Part shown: positions 27,375-35,658 of the stretch, one piece after another
Layout of the letters: every line of letters begins with the position of its first letter
Position numbering within the stretch: position 1 is the first letter of the stretch
DNA from: an uncultured Porphyromonadaceae bacterium
Lineage (GTDB): Bacteria > Bacteroidota > Bacteroidia > Bacteroidales > Barnesiellaceae
Length of the DNA stretch: 64,000 nucleotides
Direction of reading: 5' to 3'
Assembly: GCA_900538555.1 (NCBI GenBank)
Contig: UPYI01000002.1
Coordinates: forward strand, 186,001 to 250,000
The notes under the pieces: model-generated
Databases searched by the model: none
What the model was told of the DNA's origin: nothing
What the model saw: only the letters and a program-made list of their open reading frames with translations
Position numbers and translations under genes: made by a program

Positions 27375-27401
27375 AATGATATTTATTTAAAGGATTAATA
27401 T

Positions 27402-28892
27402 TTAATGTTTCATTTGTTTTTCCAACTCCTGTTTCCAACGGGCATAAGCGTCGGCGTACTCCTGACGTTTCGACACGTTCGGCTCGATCACTTCCAAACG
27501 GTCGAGCGTAGCGAACGCTTCGTTGTTGTCGCGATAAATTCCGGCACCCATACCGGCACCTTTGGCTGCGCCTACCGAGCCGTCGGTATCGTAAAGGTCG
27601 ATCACCGCACCGGTCACACCAGCCAGCGTATCGCGGAATATCGGGCTCAGGAACATATTGGCATGTCCGGCATGGATCTTGCTGACCGGCATTCCCATCT
27701 CCTCCATAATGTCGATACCGTATTTAAAGGAGAAGACGATGCCCTCCTGCGCGGCACGGATCATGTGATGTTTCTCATGCAGATTGAAGTTCAATCCCGA
27801 GATAGAACATCCCACCTCTCTATTTCCTAACATCCGCTCCGCACCGTTTCCGAACGGCAGGATCGTCACGCCGCCGCTACCGATCGGTGCCTGTGCAGCC
27901 AGCACGTTCATATCGTTGTACGAAATGCCCTGCGGGGCGATATTGCGCTTGATCCACGAGTTGAGAATACCTGTACCGTTGATACAGAGCAGCACGCCCA
28001 ACCGCACCTGATCGGCTGTATGGTTCACATGTGCGAAAGTATTCACCCGCGATTTCGGATCGTAATTCACATTGCCGTTCACTCCGTAGACCACACCCGA
28101 CGTACCGGCAGTAGAGGCGATCTCACCCGGATTGAAAACATTCAGCGACAAGGCATTGTTCGGCTGGTCTCCGGCACGGTAGGTAATCGGCGTTCCCTTC
28201 GCCAGACCCAATTCGGCTGCCGCCGCTTCATTGACCTCGCCTTGATAGGCGAACGTCGGGCGGATGTCGGCGATCAACGACCGGTCGAAACCGTAATAGT
28301 CCATCAGGAAACCGGCTACTTCGTTCCGTTGGAAATCCCAGAACATACCTTCCGACAAGCCCTCTACGGTCGTCACGATCTCGCCGCTCAAACGCATGGC
28401 AATATAATCGCCCGGAAGCATGATCTTGTAAATACGGGCGTAAATTTCCGGCTCGTTCTCTTTGATCCACGCCAGTTTCGATGCCGTAAAGTTACCCGGC
28501 GAATTCAACAGATGCGACAGGCACTGTTCCTCACCCAACGTTTCGAAAGCCTTCTGCCCATAGGGAACGGCACGCGAATCGCACCAGATAATTGCCGGAC
28601 GCAATACTTTCTGATCGCGATCGACACATACCAGACCGTGCATCTGATACGAGATACCGATTGCTTTGATCTCTTTGGCATCTACACCCGATTCGTGCAG
28701 AATCGCCTGTGTAGACAGTTTCAGGTTTTCCCACCAGTTTTCGGGGTTCTGTTCCGCCCAACCGGGCTGTACGGCGATTATCGCCGCTTCTTGTTTCGGG
28801 AAGAATGCCGACGACACGCATTTGCCGGTCTCGGCATTCACCAAGCTCGCCTTTACCGACGAACTTCCAATATCATATCCCAATAAATACAT
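27402..28892 (-). CDS. xylB: Xylulokinase
   Basis: 496 residues, FGGY family. It phosphorylates xylulose. Motifs: LLGYDIGSSSVKASLVN at the start, the catalytic region SYQMHGLVCVDRDQKVLRPAIIWCDSRA split around the conserved Met-His-Gly, GDQPNNALSLNVFNPGEIASTAGTSG with the ATP-binding part, and the C-terminal GAAKGAGMGAGIYRD. It follows the Nudix-like regulator by 58 nt on the same strand and precedes xylA, forming the order regulator-xylB-xylA-xylE. Confidence 0.97.
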   Translation of the reverse strand: MYLLGYDIGSSSVKASLVNAETGKCVSSAFFPKQEAAIIAVQPGWAEQNPENWWENLKLSTQAILHESGVDAKEIKAIGISYQMHGLVCVDRDQKVLRPAIIWCDSRAVPYGQKAFETLGEEQCLSHLLNSPGNFTASKLAWIKENEPEIYARIYKIMLPGDYIAMRLSGEIVTTVEGLSEGMFWDFQRNEVAGFLMDYYGFDRSLIADIRPTFAYQGEVNEAAAAELGLAKGTPITYRAGDQPNNALSLNVFNPGEIASTAGTSGVVYGVNGNVNYDPKSRVNTFAHVNHTADQVRLGVLLCINGTGILNSWIKRNIAPQGISYNDMNVLAAQAPIGSGGVTILPFGNGAERMLGNREVGCSISGLNFNLHEKHHMIRAAQEGIVFSFKYGIDIMEEMGMPVSKIHAGHANMFLSPIFRDTLAGVTGAVIDLYDTDGSVGAAKGAGMGAGIYRDNNEAFATLDRLEVIEPNVSKRQEYADAYARWKQELEKQMKH

Positions 28893-28950
28893 CTGACTCG
28901 TTTTATATAGGTTTTAAAATCAAGGATTCATTTCACATCGTCGCACACGC

Positions 28951-29700
28951 CTAAGCCTTTCCCATACCATGCAACTTGTTGTATATCTTCCGGTCGAACT
29001 TATAGTAGCGGGCTGCCCGATGCGCCACACCTACCTGACGTTCCTCCAACGGTACGATATATTCCATCACCGCTATCTTCTTATGGAAGTTACGCACATC
29101 GAACGGACGGTCGTACACCAGTTCATAAAGCCGCCGCAACTGCGCCGCAGTGAATTTATGGGGCAACAGGTCGAACAGAATCACCGGCTTGTTCTCCACA
29201 TACCGGCGGATATAATCGAATGCTTCGCGAATAATCTGGTTGTGGTCGAACGCCAGTTCGGGAATGTTTTTCACACTCTCCCAACAAGCCTCATACTTCT
29301 CGGAAAGTTGCAACACCTTCTTGTCGATCTTCACCATAGCCAGATAGGCGATCGTAATGATTCGTTCGATCTTGGAGTCCAGTTGATGAAACCGTTCGAG
29401 CCATTTGACATCGCGCGGATCGTGCGTACGGTTCTTCGAGCCGAATGCCCGGAATTGCAAAAGTTCGATGTTATTGATACCGGTCAATTCAAACAGTACC
29501 CGTTGGGCTGCTTCGTCCAGATCTTCATCGGCATAAATCAGACTGCCGGGCAATTTTTTGTTGTTGAAGTCCTTGCTCAGTTCCTTTCCCAATTGTTTTA
29601 CCAACAAGACTTTGATTTCCTCTCCGTCAAATCCGATGATCACACAATCGACCGATACATGAGGATTGATTAAAGATGTTTCCATTCCGTTGTTCTGCAT
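28951..29700 (-). CDS. Nudix-like transcriptional regulator of xylose genes (NrtR/AraR type)
   Basis: 249 residues: a Nudix-like N-terminal domain (about 12-145) and a winged-helix C-terminal domain (about 150-235, KFTAAQLRRLYELVYD, VRNFHKKIAVMEYI). The Nudix box region GSLIYADEDLDEAAQRVLFELTGI, given here in outline, has lost key acidic residues (the REUXEE core reads QRVLFE), which points to ligand sensing instead of hydrolysis. Related Bacteroides proteins control arabinose or xylose genes. It heads the xylose operon, so local control by a pentose or its derivative is likely. Its -7 box and a palindrome lie upstream. Confidence 0.88.
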   Translation of the reverse strand: MQNNGMETSLINPHVSVDCVIIGFDGEEIKVLLVKQLGKELSKDFNNKKLPGSLIYADEDLDEAAQRVLFELTGINNIELLQFRAFGSKNRTHDPRDVKWLERFHQLDSKIERIITIAYLAMVKIDKKVLQLSEKYEACWESVKNIPELAFDHNQIIREAFDYIRRYVENKPVILFDLLPHKFTAAQLRRLYELVYDRPFDVRNFHKKIAVMEYIVPLEERQVGVAHRAARYYKFDRKIYNKLHGMGKA

Positions 29701-29721
29701 AGTATTTAATTAACGACGGTA

Positions 29722-29729
29722 CAAATATA
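29722..29729 (-). promoter_or_regulatory. -7 box of the xylose regulator/operon
   Basis: TATATTTG on the minus strand, 22 nt before the regulator start. The nearest TTTG upstream (29754-29757) is at 24 nt, a little more than usual. Confidence 0.6.
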
Positions 29730-29796
29730 AGCAAATTACCACCGCCGATCGCCACAAAATACATGCTATAAAACATTATTTATCAATGTCATATCT

Positions 29797-29810
29797 TATC
29801 TTATAAGATA
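29797..29810. promoter_or_regulatory. Palindromic operator candidate (xylose regulator)
   Basis: TATCTTATAAGATA is a perfect 14-bp palindrome about 70 nt upstream of the -7 box. It is a reasonable binding site for the Nudix-like regulator or an activator. Confidence 0.5.
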
Positions 29811-30062
29811 CATTATGATAAGCCGCGTTATTGTCACACAAACACTATGTAATATAGGTAACGAAAACGTCATGTAACTGTATCGTCTACAACAAGATTT
29901 TACACATTAAGAATCTGCATATTACACAGAACCATAAAAATATTATCGGCATTTAGTTATTGTATCGAACGAAAAAGAAAATCGTTATCGTAGAAAAGAC
30001 AATAAATACAATAAGCAAAAATGTTAAAAAAACACAACAGCCATTCTTTGCGATAAAAAAAT

Positions 30063-30087
30063 CGCCTATGCATGCGATGCACAGGCG
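30063..30087 (-). terminator. Terminator of the bactofilin gene
   Basis: CGCCTATGCAT / ATGCACAGGCG forms a stem with one mismatch and a 3-nt loop; on the minus strand it is followed by seven T. Confidence 0.8.
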
Positions 30088-30121
30088 TAATTTTTCGTTG
30101 TTGTCCGGGAAAAACCGGCTT

Positions 30122-30490
30122 TTATTTTTCTTTTGCCGACGCAACCGATGGCAACGACATGGTACATTTGCCATTTACGATCGCATCCGGTTCGATCGAC
30201 AGGCGACGAGTTTCGATATCGCCTTCGATAGCGGAAGTCGATTTCAGGATCAGCATTTCAGTCACCGAGATATTTCCGGTTATCTTGCCCATTACTTCGG
30301 CATTCGTCGCAATCACATCGCCGATCACCTGACCACTCTCGCCGATGATCACTTTACCCTGACATTCCAGTCTGCCCTCCAATTTACCGTCGATACGGAT
30401 ATCGTCCCGGGAAACCAACTTCCCGACCAAAGTGGTATCGGCAGTCAAACCGTTATGCGTCAAACCGGAATAATTTTTTTCTTTCGACAT
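30122..30490 (-). CDS. Bactofilin (polymer-forming cytoskeletal protein)
   Basis: 122 residues. The DUF583 beta-helix region spans about 20-110, built of short repeats such as DDIRIDGKLEGRLECQGKVII, GQVIGDVIATNAEVMGKI and EGDIETRRLSIEPDAIVNG. Bactofilins self-assemble into filaments without nucleotide and act in cell shape or envelope organisation. It is shorter than average but complete. It is a one-gene unit with a -7 box (TATTTTTG, minus strand, 30593-30600) and its own terminator. The usual M23 peptidase partner is not adjacent. Confidence 0.92.
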   Translation of the reverse strand: MSKEKNYSGLTHNGLTADTTLVGKLVSRDDIRIDGKLEGRLECQGKVIIGESGQVIGDVIATNAEVMGKITGNISVTEMLILKSTSAIEGDIETRRLSIEPDAIVNGKCTMSLPSVASAKEK

Positions 30491-30682
30491 ATCTTTTTCT
30501 ATTTAATAATCAATACATAATCGAGCGTCCGATCCTTGCGACAAGACATCCGGATCACCCGTATGCCATACCCGAACGCAATATATCCCCTACAAAAATA
30601 CACATATCTACGATAAAACAAGAACAAAAAAGATTTTTTTTACATCGCCCGACAGTATTACGGATCGGCAAAAAAAATAAAC
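30491..30682. promoter_or_regulatory. Bactofilin leader and promoter region
   Basis: The minus-strand -7 box TATTTTTG at 30593-30600 gives a leader of about 95 nt for bactofilin. The rest is A+T rich with no further signal; the promoter-bearing repeat array follows to the right. Confidence 0.5.
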
Positions 30683-30881
30683 ATCTGCCCTCGACTTTCG
30701 TTATATTTATAGGATATAGGAGGCGCTTCGGCATAGTCCTTTCGCGAAAATTCCATTTTCCCTTTTGTCTCTGCCCGCGCCTTTCGCTATATTTGTAGAA
30801 TATAGGAGGCGGCTCGGCATAGCCCTTTCGTGAAAATTCCATTTTCCCTTTTGCCTCTGCTCTCGCCTTTCGCTATATTTG
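30683..30881 (+). repeat. Promoter-bearing intergenic repeat array, period 86 bp
   Basis: -7 boxes at 30702-30709 (TATATTTA), 30788-30795 and 30874-30881 (TATATTTG), exactly 86 nt apart. Each unit contains GGCTTCGGCATAG or GGCTCGGCATAG, then CTTTCG[CT]GAAAATTCC, TTTTCCCTTTTG and CTCTGC-CTCGCCTTTCGC. TTTG at 30850-30853 is 20 nt from the last -7 box, which probably transcribes the NlpE-like lipoprotein gene. Confidence 0.85.
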
Positions 30882-30967
30882 CCCCATTAACCGGAAAAAG
30901 GTTCCCGGCAAGATCGTCCGAGGAGAGCCGGTCCGGTCTTGATTCCGAAATTTTAAAAAGAAAGATA

Positions 30968-31579
30968 ATGAAAGCCAGCTATTCCGTCATACTCTGTCTG
31001 TTGCCTGCCGCCTGCACACAACCGGTAATGCAGGAAAAAGGCATCATATACGATGCCACCATGAATACGGTCACCATCATAACCGAAAACCGGGATACCC
31101 TTTCGTTCTGTACCGCCGATGCCGACAGGTCGCAATCCCAAGGGTTGCTGCTCGGCGACACGCTCGACGTATCGTTTCGCGGCAAATACCGGCAAGGCAT
31201 GCCGGCAAACTCGCTGGTTCTCTATCCGGCACAACAGACCCGGAGCTACGAAGGGGTACTGCCCGCCGCCTCGTCACCGGGAATCGTCTATTCGCTCACC
31301 CTACGAAGTCCCGAACACAGCGGTGACGGAACATTCCGTCTCGCGCTCACTTATCTGGAAGCCGAGAACGGAAAAGACATTACCTTTATATATAACGGCA
31401 AACGGCTGACGCTGCGCGGTATTCCGGGCAATAACGATGCCACCGTGTGGCAACTCATCTCCGACGACGGCACGATTTTCAACTTCCTCGTAGAAGATGA
31501 AAACACCATGACCCTGCTGAACGACCGGTGCGAGAAAAACGAAACCCGGCTCAATTACAGTCTGAAACGAATCCGATAA
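30968..31579 (+). CDS. NlpE-like lipoprotein
   Basis: 203 residues with a lipobox LPAACT (Cys at about 15). The N-terminal part (20-90) has a small beta-domain (VTIITENRDTLSFCTADAD, LLLGDTLDVSFRGKY). The C-terminal part (about 95-200) resembles the NlpE domain: GVLPAASSPGIVYSLTL, DGTFRLALTYLE, LRGIPGNNDATVWQL, TMTLLNDRCEK. NlpE in E. coli is an outer-membrane sensor of surface contact and lipoprotein trafficking; the role here is not known. The ATG at 30968 gives a proper lipoprotein signal; the open frame extends further upstream only through the repeat array. Confidence 0.7.
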   Translation: MKASYSVILCLLPAACTQPVMQEKGIIYDATMNTVTIITENRDTLSFCTADADRSQSQGLLLGDTLDVSFRGKYRQGMPANSLVLYPAQQTRSYEGVLPAASSPGIVYSLTLRSPEHSGDGTFRLALTYLEAENGKDITFIYNGKRLTLRGIPGNNDATVWQLISDDGTIFNFLVEDENTMTLLNDRCEKNETRLNYSLKRIR

Positions 31580-31607
31580 CCACACCTCCCGACGATAGTC
31601 CGACAAT

Positions 31608-31961
31608 ATGAAAACATCGATACACATACACCGCATACACTTTTACGCATACCACGGCGTATTACCGCAAGAACGCACCGTAGGCAATGAATACTGCGTC
31701 GATCTGACCTTGTTTTATCCGTTCGAAGCCGCCCTGCACAGCGACGGCTTATCGGATACGATCAACTATGCCGAAGTCTACGAAACCGTAAAATCGGAAA
31801 TGGCAATCCCCTCCGACCTGCTCGAACATGTCGCCGGCCGTATCATCCGTGCGCTGCAAGCCCGATTCCCGAAAATCACCGGCGGAAAAATCGCCGTCAC
31901 CAAAAAACGTCCGCCGATAACTGCCGAAATCGACGAGGTATCGGCTATCGTGGAGTGGTAA
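31608..31961 (+). CDS. folB: Dihydroneopterin aldolase
   Basis: 117 residues, normal for FolB. It cleaves dihydroneopterin in folate synthesis. Family features: IRFYAYHGVLPQER-type start (HFYAYHGVLPQERTVGNEY), with the conserved Glu in QER, DTINYAEVYETVKSEM, and LLEHVAGRII, then VTKKRPPI close to the end with the catalytic Lys. It begins 28 nt after the lipoprotein gene, and may be read from the same repeat-borne promoter. Confidence 0.95.
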   Translation: MKTSIHIHRIHFYAYHGVLPQERTVGNEYCVDLTLFYPFEAALHSDGLSDTINYAEVYETVKSEMAIPSDLLEHVAGRIIRALQARFPKITGGKIAVTKKRPPITAEIDEVSAIVEW

Positions 31962-31968
31962 AAAGAGA

Positions 31969-32421
31969 CTACTTCACCGGAATCTTGTCGATGCGTTTCT
32001 GATGACGCCCGCCCTCGAACTCCGTGTTCAGGAATGTCTCTACGATTTTAGCCGCCATCACCTGATCGATAAAACGCCCCGGCATCGACACGATATTCGC
32101 ATCGTTATGCAGACGCGCCAGACGTGCGATCTCCTCGTTCCAGCAAAGAGCAGCCCGAATGCCCTGATGCTTGTTCAAAGTGATGGTGATTCCGTTTCCC
32201 GACCCGCAAATGGCGATACCCGGATAACACTCCCCCTTCTCAACGGCTGTCGCCAGCGGATGCGCATAATCGGGATAGTCCACACTATCGGTCGAATACG
32301 TACCGAAATCCTTGTACGCAATACCCTCAGCCTCCAACAGACCGATCACAAATTCTTTCATCTCATATCCGGCATGATCGCAAGCCAGTCCGACCGGACA
32401 ATTTTCTTTCAAAATAGTCAT
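31969..32421 (-). CDS. rpiB: Ribose-5-phosphate isomerase B
   Basis: 150 residues. LacA/RpiB family: VGLACDHAGYEMKE, DFGTYSTDSVDYPDYA, CGSGNGITITLNKHQGIRAALC (segments; the phosphate-binding and catalytic loop normally has Cys in GICGTG-type text, here AICGSGNG), and HNDANIVSMPGRFI. It interconverts ribose 5-phosphate and ribulose 5-phosphate. ATG at 32421 is chosen because a -7 box TATTTTTG (minus, 32478-32485) would leave almost no leader for the in-frame ATG at 32466. Convergent with folB. Confidence 0.95.
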   Translation of the reverse strand: MTILKENCPVGLACDHAGYEMKEFVIGLLEAEGIAYKDFGTYSTDSVDYPDYAHPLATAVEKGECYPGIAICGSGNGITITLNKHQGIRAALCWNEEIARLARLHNDANIVSMPGRFIDQVMAAKIVETFLNTEFEGGRHQKRIDKIPVK

Positions 32422-32477
32422 ATCATATCCATTTAAGTCCGGAGCTCCATCGTTCCGGAACGGCATTAAGCATCAAA

Positions 32478-32485
32478 CAAAAATA
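32478..32485 (-). promoter_or_regulatory. -7 box of rpiB
   Basis: TATTTTTG on the minus strand, about 57 nt before the rpiB start. It favours the downstream start codon. Confidence 0.5.
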
Positions 32486-32635
32486 ATGTTTGCCCGATGC
32501 ACTACCAAATTTATTCCGAAAAATTCACACCCTCGGTAAACCGGATATACCGGACGATTGTTACAACCGAGTATCGGCATCACCGCACAAACCGGAAGAA
32601 ACGTTTCGAAGCCGTCGGGAACAAACATAGCGAAC

Positions 32636-33808
32636 ATGAAAAAAGCAATATGCCTCGTCTGGATATTCTTCGTACTCTCCGCCGCCGGAAACCTCTTCTC
32701 GCAAGAAAACCGGCACACGACGGCGACAGATACCCTGTCGGCACAACCTCCGCCGAAACGGAATCTGTTCCGAAAGGTAATCGAATACTTCGGACGCTCC
32801 AACCAGCCGAATCCCGATAAAAAATTCGACTTCTCGATCATCGGTGGTCCGCACTATTCGTCCGACGTGCAATTCGGTATCGGCATCGTCGCCGCCGGTC
32901 TATACAAGGTACACTACAACGATCCGCTCACACCCATATCGGACGTTTCACTCTACGGCGATGTATCCACCACCGGCTTTTACATGATCGGAATACGCGG
33001 GAACAATCTCTTCCGCCTCGACCGCTGGCGAATCAAATACAATGTTTACATCTACTCGTTTCCCGGTTACTTCTGGGGGAACGGCTATGAGAACGGCAGC
33101 CGCGACGAAAACAAAAGCAAATACCTGAGATTAGAGACACAAGTTCGTGCCGACGGGTTGCGGTGGCTGCGTCCGCATCTTTACGGCGGTATATCCGCCG
33201 GTTTCGACTACGTGAAAGGCAAAGATTTCCGAAAGCCGGAATTGCTGGAAGGCGAAGCCAAAGAGTCCGTTTCGGGAAACGCCGGCATCGTGCTGGAATA
33301 TGACAGCCGCGATTTCATTTCCGGTGCTTATTCGGGGCTTTACCTCAAAATCGGGCAACGGTTCTTCTGGGGGCGTTCAGGCAATGCGTTCCAGTTCAAC
33401 CGTACCGAATTTATCGCCGATTACTACCGGACGCTGTGGAAAGGTTCGGTTCTCGCCTTCGACCTGCACGGAGAGTTCAACTACGGAAAAGTGCCGTGGA
33501 CACTGATGGCTCATTTGGGCGGATCATACCGGATGCGCGGATATTACGACGGACAATACCGCGACAAGAACCTGATCGAAGCCCAGATCGAACTCCGGCA
33601 AAAAATATGGAAACGGATCGGGGCTACCGCATGGATCGGGGCAGGAAACGTATTCGGCGACTTACGGGAGTGGCATTGGGGGCATACCCTGCCCAATGGG
33701 GGGATCGGATTGCGTTGGGAGTTTAAACAGCGGGTGAACATCCGGCTCGATTACGGAATCGGGAAAGGACAATCCGCCTTTATATTCAGTATTAACGAAG
33801 CTTTTTAA
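32636..33808 (+). CDS. Omp85-superfamily beta-barrel outer membrane protein without POTRA domains
   Basis: 390 residues. Signal peptide (about 1-24, AAGNLFSQ), a short linker, then an Omp85/BamA-type barrel over the rest: FDFSIIGGPHYSSDVQFGIGI at its start, YDSRDFISGAYSGLYLKI, the loop-6 motif RMRGYYDGQYRDKN, and the final strand NIRLDYGIGKGQSAFIFSI ending in Phe. No POTRA repeats fit in the short N-terminus. Close known groups include surface antigen (D15) proteins of Bacteroidota. ATG at 32636 gives the signal peptide. Its stop overlaps the start of the EptA-type gene (TAATG), so the two are translationally coupled. Function unknown. Confidence 0.8.
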   Translation: MKKAICLVWIFFVLSAAGNLFSQENRHTTATDTLSAQPPPKRNLFRKVIEYFGRSNQPNPDKKFDFSIIGGPHYSSDVQFGIGIVAAGLYKVHYNDPLTPISDVSLYGDVSTTGFYMIGIRGNNLFRLDRWRIKYNVYIYSFPGYFWGNGYENGSRDENKSKYLRLETQVRADGLRWLRPHLYGGISAGFDYVKGKDFRKPELLEGEAKESVSGNAGIVLEYDSRDFISGAYSGLYLKIGQRFFWGRSGNAFQFNRTEFIADYYRTLWKGSVLAFDLHGEFNYGKVPWTLMAHLGGSYRMRGYYDGQYRDKNLIEAQIELRQKIWKRIGATAWIGAGNVFGDLREWHWGHTLPNGGIGLRWEFKQRVNIRLDYGIGKGQSAFIFSINEAF

Positions 33809-35658
33809 TGACAGATATGAAACTACGGAAACCCCGGATACATAGCACCGGTATCGGGCAAGCGCAGATCTACGCCATACTGGTCTGCGTCATGATGCTG
33901 CCCAACCTCATCCTGTGCTTCTCCGAAACCGGCAATATCGGTTTCTTCTTCATCTACCTGCTGCTGCCGCTGGCTCTCTACATGGGCTGCCTGCTGTTGC
34001 TGCACAAACCGGGCATCACGTTCTGGTGTCTGCTCCCGTTCCATTTCATCAGTGCATTCCAGTTAGTATTGATCTACCTGTACGGCAGGAGCATACTCGC
34101 CTCGGACATGTTTCTGAACATGCTTACCACCAACAGCAACGAAGCCTCCGAATTGTTGATCAACCTGTTGATTCCCCTTATCGGGGTCTCTCTGATCTAC
34201 ATTCCGGCGCTCGCCCTGAGCAGTTATTCCTGGCAGTTGTCCGCCTCTTTGACAAGCCGGTTCAGAAAACGTGCCGGAATACTCGCCATACTTCTCCTCG
34301 GCATATCCGCCCTGCTGTATCCGGCGGCACACGAACGCAATCCCGCCCGCTACTCGATCGGCAACATCTATCCGTTCAATGCCTACGACAATGTGCGGTT
34401 TGCCCTACGAAGCTGGTATCGGAGCAAAACACATCCGCAAAGTTCCGAAAACTTCTCGTTCGGTGCTGTCTCCTCCCACGCTCCCGACGAACAGGAATGC
34501 TACGTATTGGTGATCGGGGAAACATCGCGGGCGAACAACTGGCAACTCTACGGATATAAACGCGAAACCAACCCCGGACTGACCGGACAGAGCGGGTTGC
34601 TCCGTTACAGCGATGTCACGACGCAGGTCAATACCACGCACAAAAGCGTGCCGCTGATCTTGTCGGCAGCTTCCGCCGAACAGTTCGAAGCCATTTACCG
34701 GCAAAAAAGCCTGATCACCGCTTTCCGCGAAGCCGGCTTCTATACCGTGTTCCTCTCCAACCAGCAACACAACGGATCGTTTACCGACCACTTCGCAGCC
34801 GAAGCGGACAGTACGCTCTACCTGCGGGTGCGCTACCCCGACCGCAAGACATCCGACCGGGAATTTCTACCGATAGTCGCCTCCGCGCTAAACCGCCGGC
34901 ACGACAAGATCGTCTGGATCCTGCACACCTACGGATCGCATTTCAAATACAACGAACGATACGACGAGGACGACCGCATATTCCTGCCCGACCGGATCGA
35001 CGGCATCGATCCGCAAAACCGGGAAGGGCTGCTCAATGCCTACGACAATTCGATCCGGGCAACCGACCGTCTGTTGTCCGATCTGATTCAAGCGATCGGG
35101 CAAACGGGACGCAGCACCGCATTGCTTTATCTCTCCGACCACGGCGAAGATATTCTCGACGACAGCCGGGGACGTTTCCTGCACGCATCGCCCACTCCGA
35201 GCTATTATCAACTGCACATCCCGTTTCTCATCTGGCTCTCCCCCGAATACCGGGAAAGGCACCCGGTCGAAAGCGAATTGTGCCGACTGAGACAACACAC
35301 ACCGTTCGACAGCCGCACGGTGTTCCACACATTGTTAGGAATAGCCGGCATCCGCACCCCCTATGCCGACGCACGTTTCGATCTGAGTCACCCCGATTTC
35401 GCTCCGGGAGAACGGTTCTATTTAGGCGAACACAATCGCCCCATCAGGCTTTCGCATCTGCCTTTCGATCCGCAAGACTTCGCCCAGATATACGGGCATC
35501 GACTTTCCTTGCAGAACGAAGGGATGCCGCAATCGTCCGATAAAAAAGACGGCACCCCGAATATTCGGAGTGCCGCTATGACGAATCGTTTCCCGACAGA
35601 TCAATACGTCAGTATCTCATTGCCGTTCTCGGTAATCAACAACATGTTTTCCCATTGA
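33808..35658 (+). CDS. Phosphoethanolamine transferase, EptA/CptA type
   Basis: 616 residues. Five N-terminal membrane helices (about 20-185) precede a periplasmic sulfatase-fold domain (about 220-590). Motifs: YVLVIGETSRANNWQLYGY with the catalytic Thr, TQVNTTHKSVPLILS, ILHTYGSHFKYNERY, and YLSDHGEDILDDSRGRFLHAS. It is predicted to move phosphoethanolamine onto lipid A or core sugar at the outer face of the inner membrane, a change that reduces binding of cationic peptides. The last about 38 residues are read through the map terminator hairpin and into the 3' end of map on the other strand, so they may be a late extension. Coupled to the Omp85-type gene. Confidence 0.92.
   Translation: MTDMKLRKPRIHSTGIGQAQIYAILVCVMMLPNLILCFSETGNIGFFFIYLLLPLALYMGCLLLLHKPGITFWCLLPFHFISAFQLVLIYLYGRSILASDMFLNMLTTNSNEASELLINLLIPLIGVSLIYIPALALSSYSWQLSASLTSRFRKRAGILAILLLGISALLYPAAHERNPARYSIGNIYPFNAYDNVRFALRSWYRSKTHPQSSENFSFGAVSSHAPDEQECYVLVIGETSRANNWQLYGYKRETNPGLTGQSGLLRYSDVTTQVNTTHKSVPLILSAASAEQFEAIYRQKSLITAFREAGFYTVFLSNQQHNGSFTDHFAAEADSTLYLRVRYPDRKTSDREFLPIVASALNRRHDKIVWILHTYGSHFKYNERYDEDDRIFLPDRIDGIDPQNREGLLNAYDNSIRATDRLLSDLIQAIGQTGRSTALLYLSDHGEDILDDSRGRFLHASPTPSYYQLHIPFLIWLSPEYRERHPVESELCRLRQHTPFDSRTVFHTLLGIAGIRTPYADARFDLSHPDFAPGERFYLGEHNRPIRLSHLPFDPQDFAQIYGHRLSLQNEGMPQSSDKKDGTPNIRSAAMTNRFPTDQYVSISLPFSVINNMFSH
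35542..35574 (-). terminator. Terminator of map, lying inside the eptA-like reading frame
   Basis: GGCACCCCGAA / TTCGGAGTGCC stem (35551-35574) followed on the minus strand by six T (35542-35547). It terminates map while also coding, on the plus strand, for part of the EptA-type C-terminus. Confidence 0.75.

Larger units (their letters stand above)
29701..30062. other. Intergenic region upstream of the xylose regulator
   Basis: About 360 A+T-rich bases with no gene. It contains the regulator's -7 box, a 14-bp palindrome, and an A+T-rich tail reaching the bactofilin terminator. Nothing else is recognised between 29830 and 30060. Confidence 0.6.

Noticed and set aside
30830..30967. Upstream start for the NlpE-like lipoprotein
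   Set aside because: The added part is translated repeat and promoter sequence and would hide the lipoprotein signal. The ATG at 30968 is followed directly by a signal peptide.
32422..32466. Upstream ATG of rpiB at 32466
   Set aside because: The -7 box at 32478-32485 would place the transcript start at or inside this codon. RpiB relatives begin near the ATG at 32421.
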